This document shows positions 1 through 7,401 of a stretch of DNA of 14,828 nucleotides, in pieces (positions within the stretch are counted from its first letter, which is position 1; every line of letters starts with the position of its first letter). Origin of the DNA: Candidatus Sulfotelmatobacter sp. (GTDB lineage: Bacteria > Acidobacteriota > Terriglobia > Terriglobales > Acidobacteriaceae). Below the pieces are notes generated by a model. The model was given only the letters and a program-made list of their open reading frames with translations. It did no database searches and had not been told where the DNA came from. Made by a program: the position numbers and the translations under genes. The DNA lies in assembly GCA_030044775.1 (NCBI GenBank), contig JASICF010000346.1, positions 1 through 14,828 on the forward strand, in the 5' to 3' direction.

Positions 1-143
1 ATTGCATCCAGGTTGCGAAGGTTCCCAGCGTAGGTGAGTTTATCGAGATTGAGAATGGAAGAAGGATCCTGCGCCAGTTGCCGCAGAATAAAGTTTGAGC
101 CGATAAAACCGGCTCCGCCGGTGACCAGAATTGTATCTTCCAT
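1..143 (-). CDS. rfbB: dTDP-glucose 4,6-dehydratase, N-terminal fragment (runs off the left edge)
   Basis: The first 47 codons of an extended short-chain dehydrogenase are visible. The Rossmann dinucleotide motif TGGAGFIG (residues 8-15) sits at the expected N-terminal place and is followed by LDKLTYAGNL (33-42), the signature of dTDP-D-glucose 4,6-dehydratases. The enzyme makes dTDP-4-keto-6-deoxyglucose, the precursor of dTDP-L-rhamnose and related sugars, in the cytoplasm. The start is ATG at 143-141; no good Shine-Dalgarno is visible before it. The gene lies downstream of the exopolysaccharide operon on the same strand but behind a strong terminator (212-238), so it probably has its own promoter or depends on read-through. 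The rest of the gene lies outside the window. A close relative such as a UDP-sugar 4-epimerase is less likely because of the LTYAGNL motif. Confidence 0.88.
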   Translation of the reverse strand, partial: MEDTILVTGGAGFIGSNFILRQLAQDPSSILNLDKLTYAGNLRNLDA

Positions 144-158
144 AAATCAAATGAGCCG

Positions 159-176
159 CGGGGAGCCCCGAGGGGC
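159..176 (-). promoter_or_regulatory. Two mutually exclusive GC hairpins in the rfbB leader
   Basis: Between the terminator and the rfbB start, CGGGG (159-163) can pair with CCCCG (166-170), or GCCCC (165-169) can pair with GGGGC (172-176). Both use the same CCCC block, so only one can form at a time. Loops are only 2 nt as drawn, so real stems would be shorter by a pair. A regulatory role is not demonstrated; it may simply be GC-rich sequence. Confidence 0.25.
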
Positions 177-211
177 ACCGCAGCCCGAAAACCAACGCTT
201 CAATTGTAAAC

Positions 212-238
212 AAAAAGGACGGAGTTTACTCCGTCCTT
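212..238 (-). terminator. Rho-independent terminator of the exopolysaccharide operon
   Basis: Arms 215-224 and 229-238 are perfect 10-bp inverted repeats (AAGGACGGAG / CTCCGTCCTT) around a 4-nt loop. On the minus strand the stem is followed directly by a run of five T, the classical intrinsic terminator layout. It lies 54 nt after the stop codon of the double glycosyltransferase gene and before rfbB. Confidence 0.9.
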
Positions 239-291
239 GGCTCGTAATCGGTTGTGAGGGCGGTGACTGGTTTAGTAACCTTCGGATCGCT

Positions 292-2868
292 CTACCCGGC
301 TAGCTTCGGAAGTACGGTAGCCTGTTGAGGGACGCTGGTGCTTGGTTTTCGCGGCACCCTGCTGGGCATCTCCCAGCCCATGATCTGGAAATACACCCGT
401 TCAACTTCTGTGCTAATGTTCGACCACAGGTAGTGATCGCGGATGCGCCGCCTCGCGGCTTTTCCGGCCGCCTCGCGCACTGCCGGGTTCGCGATCAGAA
501 AGCGCAGGCGGTCGGCCAGGTCTGCCGCGTCGCCGTGACGAAACGTGAATCCCGCGTCGGCGATGGCCTCCCGGTTCTCCTGGATGTCGCTCGCAACCAC
601 GCAAAGGCCTGCGCCCATGGCGTCGAGCAGCGCCAGCGAGAGGCCCTCGACATCGGAGGGCAGCACGAAGATCATCGCGTTTGTCAGCAATTCGTCTAAG
701 TCTTCTCCGGAAACCCAGTCGAGTATCTTGATTTGCTCGCCCGCTTGTCTGCGAATGCGGCGCGCGTATTGATCGCAGTAACTCGATGCCCCCGCCATCA
801 CGAGCTTGACGTCTGATGCCAGCTTCGCGAACGCGTCCAGCAGCAATTCGCAGTTCTTTTCCGGAGAGAATCTCCCGAGAAAAAGAAGATATCGCTGGGG
901 ATGAAGGCCCCATTCCAGGATCTTTTTTGGCTGACGCCGCGCGCGCAGCATGCCTCCGTTCGGCACATAGGCAATGGACGCGCAACCTCCATAATGTTCT
1001 TGCAAGGTTCTCGAGACCACGATCGTGCGGTTGGGGAAACTCGCCGCGGCTCGCTCACCCAGCTTCAAAATAGCCGAAGCGATGTGCCCCCACTTCTTGC
1101 GTTGCCAGTCCAGGCCTTGCACGGTGACCACGGTCTTCTTGCCAACCATGCGAGGAATAAACGAAAACAGCGATGGCCCGAGCGCATGAAAGTGGACGAC
1201 GTCGCATCGGCTGAAAAGAACGTGGATCGTGCTGAGCAACGTATGCAACAGGGTTTCCAGATGCTTGGTGCGGATCGTCGGCAGACGCACAATCCGAATC
1301 CCATTTTTCCCCGCGCCCAGGGAACCATAACCAGAGGGAGTAAAGCATGTTCGGCAGTAGGCGGTAACGTGATGGCCCATGCCAACGAGCCTTTGCCCAA
1401 CCTCTTCGTAGTAGGTCTCGATCCCGCTATATTTCGACCCCACTCCTCTTCCACCGATGAATGCCACCCGGAGTTCCCGCTTCGGAGCGGACGCTGCCAC
1501 GCTTGGCGGAGTACCCGCTGCAGCGTGGCCCAGACGTCTTAACGGAACAAAATTATCGGAACCGTGTGCGCCGCGGCCCACGCCCTTTCTGGCAGGTATC
1601 TGGTTCTGGCGAGCGCTTCCGCGCAGTAAGGCTGCAAAAGGTTTTTTTTTCTCATCGGCGACGCGCTCGTATAGCGCGACCAACGATTCGTAGTGCGCCT
1701 CCGGTGAATATTTTTTCCGCACCAGTTCGTAACCGGCGACTCCCATTTTCTGCACGAGTTCCGGCCGTGAACTGAGAAATTGGATCGCTTTTACCAGCGC
1801 ATCCACATTCCCCACGTCGTACAGAAGTCCAGTGGTTCCCCCATGCACCAGTTCCCTTCGAGATCCCAGGTCGGTCGCGATTACTGCCCGGCCTCGCGCG
1901 TACGACTCGAGGATAGTCTTGCCGAAGGTTTCGTACGCGTGTGACGGCAAGACTGTGAATTGCGATTCTGCAATTGCCTGGTCAAGTTCCGCTCCGCGCA
2001 GGTTTCCGGCGAATTGCACGTTGCGCAATTCCATTTGTGCCGCCAGCGTGTGTAACGGTTGGCGCTCCGGACCATCGCCTGCGATTGTGAGGTGAAGGTC
2101 GGGCAACCGCCGCATTGCGTGCAGCAGATCATCGACACCCTTTTCGCGGGACAATCTGCCGAAATAAAGCAGTGCTGGATTCTGTTCGCTGCAACGCGCT
2201 ACCGGCTCCAGTCGCTGAAAATGCGGCAGGACCTCGAATCGTGAAGCATTCCAGCCGTGTTCTATAAACTTGTCGCGCACGAATTGGCTGGGTGCGAGAA
2301 AGCGGTCGACACACTTTTCATAGGTTCCGATCCACCGGTGTATGTAAGCTTCGGCCGCCAGGAACGCGCTCCCGCCTAATCGCGGATAGCACCGCTCCGG
2401 AAGCGCTCGCCAATATCGTCCATTTTTGCAGGCTTCGCAGGCTTCGCCGCGTGAAACCAGGTTGTAGCTAGGACATAGGACCTTGAAATCGTTGATGTGA
2501 TAGAGAACCGGAACATTCTGCGCTTTCAGTTCCCACAATATCGAGGGCGATAGATGGTGGTAGATGTTGCGAACATGCGCCACATCGGGATGAAACTCCG
2601 CCACCAGCGCCCGAATTCGTCTTCGCGCTTCCGACGAATAGATCGCGTTTGCCGCTAGCCCGATTTTGTGGAACCAGCGACGTTCTTGCTTGAAGTTAAT
2701 ATGGGGCACGAAATAACGGTCATAGGAGGTGGGTTCGCCGCGTTCATCGGCCATGGAGAATAACGCGGTCTCGTGTCCGCGAGAACGCAGCAGGTTGATC
2801 GCCTCGAAAATGTAGGCCTCGGTGCCACTGAAGGGATAGTTATATTTGTTGCAAAACAGAATTTTCAT
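292..2868 (-). CDS. Double GT4 glycosyltransferase (two complete GT-B enzymes in one reading frame)
   Basis: The 858-residue protein carries two whole GT4 (GT-B fold) glycosyltransferases, about twice the family's usual 370-420 residues. Domain 1 (about 1-405) has an acceptor-side half, GRLSREKGVDDLL (238-250), AGDGPE (263-268) and an EX7E motif at E313-E321. Domain 2 (about 465-830) starts with FIGGRGVGSKYSGIETYYEE (470-489), has LGRFSPEKN (664-672) and an EX7D variant at E741-D749. Both presumably transfer nucleotide-sugar residues to the lipid-linked repeat unit at the inner membrane; specificities cannot be read. A linker of about 55 residues (410-464), rich in Ala, Gly, Arg and Pro, joins them and begins at an A9 run (1642-1650). 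Domain 1 also has four cysteines (132, 144, 147, 160). The start ATG has AAGG upstream. It is the last gene of the operon, 53 nt after the preceding glycosyltransferase. It could instead be two genes joined by a frameshift. Confidence 0.85.
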   Translation of the reverse strand: MKILFCNKYNYPFSGTEAYIFEAINLLRSRGHETALFSMADERGEPTSYDRYFVPHINFKQERRWFHKIGLAANAIYSSEARRRIRALVAEFHPDVAHVRNIYHHLSPSILWELKAQNVPVLYHINDFKVLCPSYNLVSRGEACEACKNGRYWRALPERCYPRLGGSAFLAAEAYIHRWIGTYEKCVDRFLAPSQFVRDKFIEHGWNASRFEVLPHFQRLEPVARCSEQNPALLYFGRLSREKGVDDLLHAMRRLPDLHLTIAGDGPERQPLHTLAAQMELRNVQFAGNLRGAELDQAIAESQFTVLPSHAYETFGKTILESYARGRAVIATDLGSRRELVHGGTTGLLYDVGNVDALVKAIQFLSSRPELVQKMGVAGYELVRKKYSPEAHYESLVALYERVADEKKKPFAALLRGSARQNQIPARKGVGRGAHGSDNFVPLRRLGHAAAGTPPSVAASAPKRELRVAFIGGRGVGSKYSGIETYYEEVGQRLVGMGHHVTAYCRTCFTPSGYGSLGAGKNGIRIVRLPTIRTKHLETLLHTLLSTIHVLFSRCDVVHFHALGPSLFSFIPRMVGKKTVVTVQGLDWQRKKWGHIASAILKLGERAAASFPNRTIVVSRTLQEHYGGCASIAYVPNGGMLRARRQPKKILEWGLHPQRYLLFLGRFSPEKNCELLLDAFAKLASDVKLVMAGASSYCDQYARRIRRQAGEQIKILDWVSGEDLDELLTNAMIFVLPSDVEGLSLALLDAMGAGLCVVASDIQENREAIADAGFTFRHGDAADLADRLRFLIANPAVREAAGKAARRRIRDHYLWSNISTEVERVYFQIMGWEMPSRVPRKPSTSVPQQATVLPKLAG
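1642..1650 (-). other. A9 homopolymer at the GT4-GT4 junction (possible slippage or frameshift site)
   Basis: Nine A residues on the coding strand encode three lysines (407-409) exactly where the first glycosyltransferase domain ends. Losing one A would give a 442-residue protein ending at TAA 1541-1539; gaining one A would give a 438-residue protein ending at TAA 1555-1553. A GTG at 1500-1498 could then start a 402-residue second enzyme. Both products would be of normal GT4 size. Confidence 0.5.
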
Positions 2869-2921
2869 AGGGGAGCCTTGATTTAAGTGAGAAACGACGA
2901 GAAGGAAGAAGAATCGAGTTG

Positions 2922-4151
2922 CTAAACTTGCTGAGCGGCAATCCGGTCGAGAAACCGGTCGGCAAACTCTGTGAGGTTTTGGCTACGGTTGAAGTTATGC
3001 AGCACGTGTAAACGGGCTGCATGCACAACCCAATCCAGCCGGCAGACTGCCGAAACACGGGCCTTGCGAATCAACTCAGCGAGAAAGAGCAGCTTTTCCA
3101 GGAAATCGCCGGCCTCCCCGGCCTTGTACAAGAATCCGGTTTTTCCCGGAATCACAAGCTCCGGGATTCCAGTAATTGCCGGAGCAAGGACTGGTCTGCT
3201 TCGTGCCATGGCCTCCATCAAGACCAAAGGAATTCCTTCGCTGCGGCTGGTAAGCACAACCGCATCGGAATGCCGGTACAGCGCATCCATCTGGCCGGTC
3301 GCAACATGACCCAGCAGCGTTACTCGATCCTCGATTTGATTTTTGCAAATCAACTGCATTAGCGAGTTTCGCTCTGGACCATCGCCTGCAATGGCGCACT
3401 CAAATTCGAGCCCGGCATCGCGGAGTTGAGCGCATGCGCGAATGAGAAAGGCGTGGTCCTTTACTCGATGCAGCCGGCCGACAGCCAGCAGCCTGAGAGA
3501 GCGTCCGCTGCCGCGATTTCGAATTCCCTCAATCCGTTCCGGGACGGCGACTCCCAACCGTGACACGGTCACTTTTCCCACTTTGACAGCCGGAAACTTC
3601 CGCAGGATGTACTGCCGGTTGTATTCGGAGATCGTTATGCAGAAACGGCAGTGTTCCAGTTTCGTGTCGAGATAAGCCCCATGCGCCAGCAAGTCTGACC
3701 CGTGCAAAGTGAGGCTGTAACTGATACCTAACAGTTGTGCCGCTGCCATGCCAATCCATGATCCAAAATAACCGTGGTGCACGTGGATGTGATCTACTTC
3801 CCGCTCTTGCAATTGCACGGCGTAATAAACGCCAAGCCAGGTGTGAACCAACGCTTTCCATCGCCTTCCCGCGGGTTCATTCCCTTCCGTGAGAATGCGT
3901 CGGAAAAAGCACGAGATTCGCTTCCAGCGCTTTACTGCAAATACAATTGCTTGCAAAAGAATCCAAATTCGCAGCGGCTGCAAATGCAGAATATCTTGCT
4001 CGGCGTCATGCGTCGGAGACTGGGCCGCAGGCTGGCGCACGCTTCCAGCGATGACTCGGATGCCGCGACGCCGAAGTTCTTGGATCTCGTCACTCACATA
4101 GGGTTCGACCGCAACCGGGAAAGTATTTGCGAGGTATGCGACGGTGATCAC
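2922..4151 (-). CDS. GT4 family glycosyltransferase (WcaL-like)
   Basis: A 409-residue, single-domain GT-B enzyme of normal family length. The N-terminal half has HIHVHHGYFG (121-130) and SLTLHGSDLL (146-155), typical of colanic-acid type (WcaL-like) GT4 enzymes. The C-terminal donor domain has LLAVGRLHRVKDH (221-233), AGDGPER (255-261) and the EX7E motif at E305-E313. It should add one sugar to the undecaprenyl-linked repeat unit on the cytoplasmic face; the sugar cannot be deduced. The start is GTG at 4151, 20 nt after the polymerase stop codon, with TAAGGA just upstream as ribosome binding site. It lies between the polymerase and the double glycosyltransferase in the operon. Confidence 0.88.
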   Translation of the reverse strand: MITVAYLANTFPVAVEPYVSDEIQELRRRGIRVIAGSVRQPAAQSPTHDAEQDILHLQPLRIWILLQAIVFAVKRWKRISCFFRRILTEGNEPAGRRWKALVHTWLGVYYAVQLQEREVDHIHVHHGYFGSWIGMAAAQLLGISYSLTLHGSDLLAHGAYLDTKLEHCRFCITISEYNRQYILRKFPAVKVGKVTVSRLGVAVPERIEGIRNRGSGRSLRLLAVGRLHRVKDHAFLIRACAQLRDAGLEFECAIAGDGPERNSLMQLICKNQIEDRVTLLGHVATGQMDALYRHSDAVVLTSRSEGIPLVLMEAMARSRPVLAPAITGIPELVIPGKTGFLYKAGEAGDFLEKLLFLAELIRKARVSAVCRLDWVVHAARLHVLHNFNRSQNLTEFADRFLDRIAAQQV

Positions 4152-4171
4152 AGGAATCCTTACAAGGTTCT

Positions 4172-5542
4172 TTAATCGGCGTATGGAGCGAGTCCGGAAA
4201 TATGCCGAACCGGGATCGATTCAAAACGCAATTCTCGCTGGAAGCGTCTGCGTTGTGCCGCCAACATTCCGGCCATCGTGAAAAGTAGTCCATTCACGAA
4301 TTGGTAATTCATCACAACCAGAGCTGCGTTTACCCAATAGACCCCAAGCAGGATGGGCCAAAGCGAATGGAACTGCTGGTTTAGGAACCCTTGCGTTTCG
4401 CCCACCGGAATTGGGCCCCACGCGAGTCGCAACAACTCCCACATGAGCCACAAATACAAAGCGAGTCCGACGATGCCGTGTTCAACCAGCAGTTCGAGAT
4501 AAGTGTTATGCGGATAGAGTTCCTTCTCGCTATAGCCGCTGACGTGTCTTGCCAACTCCGATGGCAACTGGTTCACGCCCCAGCCCGTGAGCGGTTTTTC
4601 GAGGAACATCTGCCAGCAACCGGTGTAAACCGCCTGGCGAAAATCGAGCGGCCCGGATTCCTGCAGGCGGTCCCGGAAAATATGCCGCTGATCGTCGAAA
4701 CTCAAGACGGCCAGCGATCCCAGCACTGCAACCACTCCTATTGCGATGCAGGCGTACCGAAGTCTGCGATTGTTCGAACGGAGGATGAACAGCCCGATGC
4801 TAGCCGCAAACGATAGCCAAACAGCGCGAGTCATGGTGGCAAGAATAGCCATGGGAAGTGCAGCCAGCAGGACCCCTGCCCGGATGCCCCGAATCCGTCT
4901 GCGCAAGGTAGCGTGCAACGCCAAAATACCCAGCATGTTCAGAGAAACTCCGTTCGCGACAGCCTGCAACAGGGGACCACGGGCGCGATCGGCGTGGTAG
5001 CCAAGGCTTTCATCCAGGATGAAACGGGGAAAAATCAATTGCTTGGCTCCCACCAGGAAGGCGATCGCCGTGAAACACAGATACGCGAGCACAATCATTG
5101 CAAAAAGCTCGAAACGCCGCAGTTGGCGTTCCTCGCGAAAGACCAGGATCGCCAGATGAAACAATGCGTAGGGGACAATAAATTTTGCGGCCAGCAGGCA
5201 CCATGTCTCATTGTCGAATGGCTGCTCCAGCACACCGGTAATTGCCAGCAGCGCCAGACCGAACATCGGCCAGGTGGCGCGTTCAATGGTCAATACCCGC
5301 TGGCGCAGGATTACGGCTCGCGCCAGTACCGTCACCAGAAGCAACAGAAAAGCCACGCGGTCAATTTCGTAAAAGGGTACGTCCGGATGGCGCAGCAGCA
5401 TCGCGCTCAGCGCCGCTAGAAACAGAGCGGTCGGCGCAATCACGGCAGCGTGCATGACCCGCAACCCAAGTTCAATCCCGTGACAACCCAGGCGCGCTAC
5501 CCATGCTGGTCGCTCAATTGCCGCGGTGGCCGATGTGGTCAT
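4172..5542 (-). CDS. O-antigen polymerase/ligase family membrane protein (Wzy-like)
   Basis: A 456-residue protein with about ten to twelve hydrophobic helices, fitting the Wzy_C/O-antigen ligase family (PF04932), which polymerises or ligates lipid-linked glycans in the periplasm. Family-like marks are RGPLLQ (188-193), MTRAVWLSF (237-245), and in the large periplasmic loop GWGVNQLP (320-327) with PHNTYLELLVEHGIVGL (344-360). The open frame extends upstream to 5683, but ATG 5542-5540 is the better start: it overlaps the stop TGA of the upstream gene as ATGA, follows GAGGAAG, and the extra 47 residues would read through the upstream gene out of its frame. Translational coupling with the phosphotransferase is likely. 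Polymerase rather than ligase is inferred from the operon. Confidence 0.87.
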   Translation of the reverse strand: MTTSATAAIERPAWVARLGCHGIELGLRVMHAAVIAPTALFLAALSAMLLRHPDVPFYEIDRVAFLLLLVTVLARAVILRQRVLTIERATWPMFGLALLAITGVLEQPFDNETWCLLAAKFIVPYALFHLAILVFREERQLRRFELFAMIVLAYLCFTAIAFLVGAKQLIFPRFILDESLGYHADRARGPLLQAVANGVSLNMLGILALHATLRRRIRGIRAGVLLAALPMAILATMTRAVWLSFAASIGLFILRSNNRRLRYACIAIGVVAVLGSLAVLSFDDQRHIFRDRLQESGPLDFRQAVYTGCWQMFLEKPLTGWGVNQLPSELARHVSGYSEKELYPHNTYLELLVEHGIVGLALYLWLMWELLRLAWGPIPVGETQGFLNQQFHSLWPILLGVYWVNAALVVMNYQFVNGLLFTMAGMLAAQRRRFQRELRFESIPVRHISGLAPYAD

Positions 5543-6750
5543 TGCCCACTTCCTCGCAACACCGCTCCTGCCGTTTTCAGGAGGATTCTCAAATCCATGC
5601 CCAGGCTCCAGGTGCGGATGTATTCCACGTCCAACTTCATGCCCGTCTGGAAGGATGGATCCTGGCGCGAAGTAACCTGCCAAAGGCCCGTCATCCCAGG
5701 GGTAACGTCGAGGCGGCGGAGATGCTCGATGGCGTAGCCGGAAAAATCGTCAAGGGGATGAGGACGGGGGCCGACCAGGCTCATCTCTCCGTTCAGGACA
5801 TTCAGGAATTGTGGAAGTTCGTCCAAGCTGAACCGGCGCAGGAATCGCCCCACCCGCGTGATGCGGGGGTCGCCGGCGACTTTAAAGAATGGTCCCTGCC
5901 TCTGATTTTGCGCCCGCAACTCGGATTTCAGATTATCCGCGTTCAACACCATGGTGCGGAACTTGTAGCAGAGAAAGGGCCTGCCTTTCCGTCCTGCTCT
6001 CTCAGCTGAATACAGCGCCGGACCTGCCGAGTCGAGCTTGATGAAAAGTGCGATCAGCCCCATAATCGGCGCCAGCAGCACTAATGCCGCAGTCGCACCG
6101 AGCACATCAAGCCCCCGTTTCAGCAGCAATTCCGCAACCGGCTGCCGCTCCTGATGCAGAGGAATAAGAGCGATGTTTCCAATTCGCTCCCCCTTGCCGA
6201 GCGGCGGGCAACCGAAGAGATCGGGGGCCAATTTCACGTCCAGCCGCAATCGGCGGGCTTCTTGCAACATGCGCAAAATCAGCTCGCGATCGTGCGGAGT
6301 AGCCAAAATCACTTCATCGATAAAAACCCGCCGCGACCATTCCGCCAGCTCGCGCGTACGACCAACAATTTCCTCGCCGAGCGGCCGCCCGTCGTCGAGA
6401 AAGCCGCAAAACCTGCGCTCCACTTCGGGATGCGCCCGCAGATAGCGCGCAATATTCCTCCCCAACCCACCCGCTCCTACGATGAGAACATTTCGGGTGC
6501 GGTGGGAGAGCGGCGGTTTTAACTCGAACGCGGTGAGCTTGAAAGAGGTGGAACTAGAAGACGAGGGAAGAGAGGCGTGATTTCTCCGTGACCTCGTGGA
6601 AATTAATTCTGACGGATTTGCCAGACGAGCAACCATCCTGAGGTCTCTTGACCCTTTGCAATCTTGGCTACGCATGGCGCCTGGAATTAACCGCGCTGCC
6701 CACTCGATTGCGGTTAGCTTCTGTCCTAGATATATGGTGTGGGACGACAC
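5539..6750 (-). CDS. Polyprenyl-phosphate sugar-1-phosphate transferase, N-terminal membrane region missing
   Basis: This is the priming enzyme of repeat-unit synthesis: it moves a sugar-1-phosphate from a nucleotide sugar to undecaprenyl phosphate. The C-terminal bacterial sugar transferase domain (PF02397, about 205-403) is intact. It has KRGLDVLGA followed by the re-entrant hydrophobic helix (211-240), YKFRTM (262-267), the catalytic pair D310-E311 in FSLDELPQ, and LVGPRP (325-330). Before it lies a Rossmann-like domain (NVLIVGAGGLGRNIA, 87-101). Full-length relatives start with four or more transmembrane helices; here residues 1-80 are polar, with a serine run (63-67), and none is visible. 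GTG 6750 lies 1 nt after the upstream stop without a clear Shine-Dalgarno; ATG 6675 or 6636 are alternative starts. The stop overlaps the next gene's start. Confidence 0.88.
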   Translation of the reverse strand: MSSHTIYLGQKLTAIEWAARLIPGAMRSQDCKGSRDLRMVARLANPSELISTRSRRNHASLPSSSSSTSFKLTAFELKPPLSHRTRNVLIVGAGGLGRNIARYLRAHPEVERRFCGFLDDGRPLGEEIVGRTRELAEWSRRVFIDEVILATPHDRELILRMLQEARRLRLDVKLAPDLFGCPPLGKGERIGNIALIPLHQERQPVAELLLKRGLDVLGATAALVLLAPIMGLIALFIKLDSAGPALYSAERAGRKGRPFLCYKFRTMVLNADNLKSELRAQNQRQGPFFKVAGDPRITRVGRFLRRFSLDELPQFLNVLNGEMSLVGPRPHPLDDFSGYAIEHLRRLDVTPGMTGLWQVTSRQDPSFQTGMKLDVEYIRTWSLGMDLRILLKTAGAVLRGSGQ

Positions 6751-6751
6751 T

Positions 6752-7318
6752 TTAGATCAATTCGAGTTCGTACCCGCGAATTTCAATGGCCAGAGAGCGC
6801 TGTATGGCCTCGACAGACACGACGAGCTTCTCATTGTCATGGCGCAGGAAAATGCCTTCCAGACCATCCAGGCTGCCGCCTCGGACGCGTACTCGCTGCC
6901 CGGCCTTGACGAACGGATGCAGGGAGAATGGCGCGTTTTCCTTCAGCAGCAACTGTAGACATTCAATCTGCTTCGCTGGAATCGCAGCCACGCGTTTCCC
7001 GAAACTTACGAATCCAATCAACCCAGGGGTTTTGAGCACGGAGCGCCGATCAGCGGCAGAGCGGCTAATCCGCACAAACGCATACCCCGGAAATAAAGGA
7101 ATCGTCACGCTCTTGTGCCGGTCGCTCCAGGCGTGGCACTCGGTTCGCAACGGGAGATAGGTCTCGCAACCTTTGTGTCGTAATTGGGCGGCGACTTGCT
7201 TCTCGTATCGGTACCGCGTCTGTAACGCGTACCATTGCAAGGGTTCGGATTCATCCAACTTTCGGTCATGCAGAAACGAACCTGCCATGTCAGCGCGGAT
7301 GGCATAGCTAGCGCTCAT
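6752..7318 (-). CDS. NusG-family transcription antiterminator (RfaH/UpxY/LoaP type)
   Basis: A 188-residue NusG paralogue. The NGN domain (about 27-130) has WYALQTRYRYEKQVAAQL (29-46), CETYLPL and the hallmark LFPGYAFVRI (75-84). A C-terminal KOW segment follows, VKAGQRVRVRGGSLDGLEG (137-155). Specialised NusG paralogues encoded inside polysaccharide operons (RfaH, UpxY, LoaP) bind paused RNA polymerase and prevent early termination in long operons. Its position, fifth from the end of an operon of about 10 kb, fits that role; this is inferred from family and context. It is unlikely to be housekeeping NusG because it is not next to secE or ribosomal protein genes. The ATG at 7318 follows GGTGGGA; Met11 is an alternative start. 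Confidence 0.88.
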   Translation of the reverse strand: MSASYAIRADMAGSFLHDRKLDESEPLQWYALQTRYRYEKQVAAQLRHKGCETYLPLRTECHAWSDRHKSVTIPLFPGYAFVRISRSAADRRSVLKTPGLIGFVSFGKRVAAIPAKQIECLQLLLKENAPFSLHPFVKAGQRVRVRGGSLDGLEGIFLRHDNEKLVVSVEAIQRSLAIEIRGYELELI

Positions 7319-7401
7319 TGAATCCCACCAGCCTTTTGGGCTCTTTTTCCACAGATTTCCTTATTGCTACTCGAGGGTCTTTGCGTAGCCGAGCTAAGTG
7401 C

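Noticed and set aside
901..1542. A 213-codon open frame on the plus strand inside the double glycosyltransferase gene
   Set aside because: It is antisense to two well-supported GT4 domains, has no family resemblance and reads as a compositional shadow.
4913..5419. A 168-codon plus-strand frame opposite the polymerase gene
   Set aside because: Gln/Arg-rich mirror of a hydrophobic membrane protein; no motif and no ribosome binding site.
5543..5683. N-terminal extension of the polymerase
   Set aside because: It overlaps the phosphotransferase C-terminus; ATG 5542 with GAGGAAG and the ATGA overlap is the better start.
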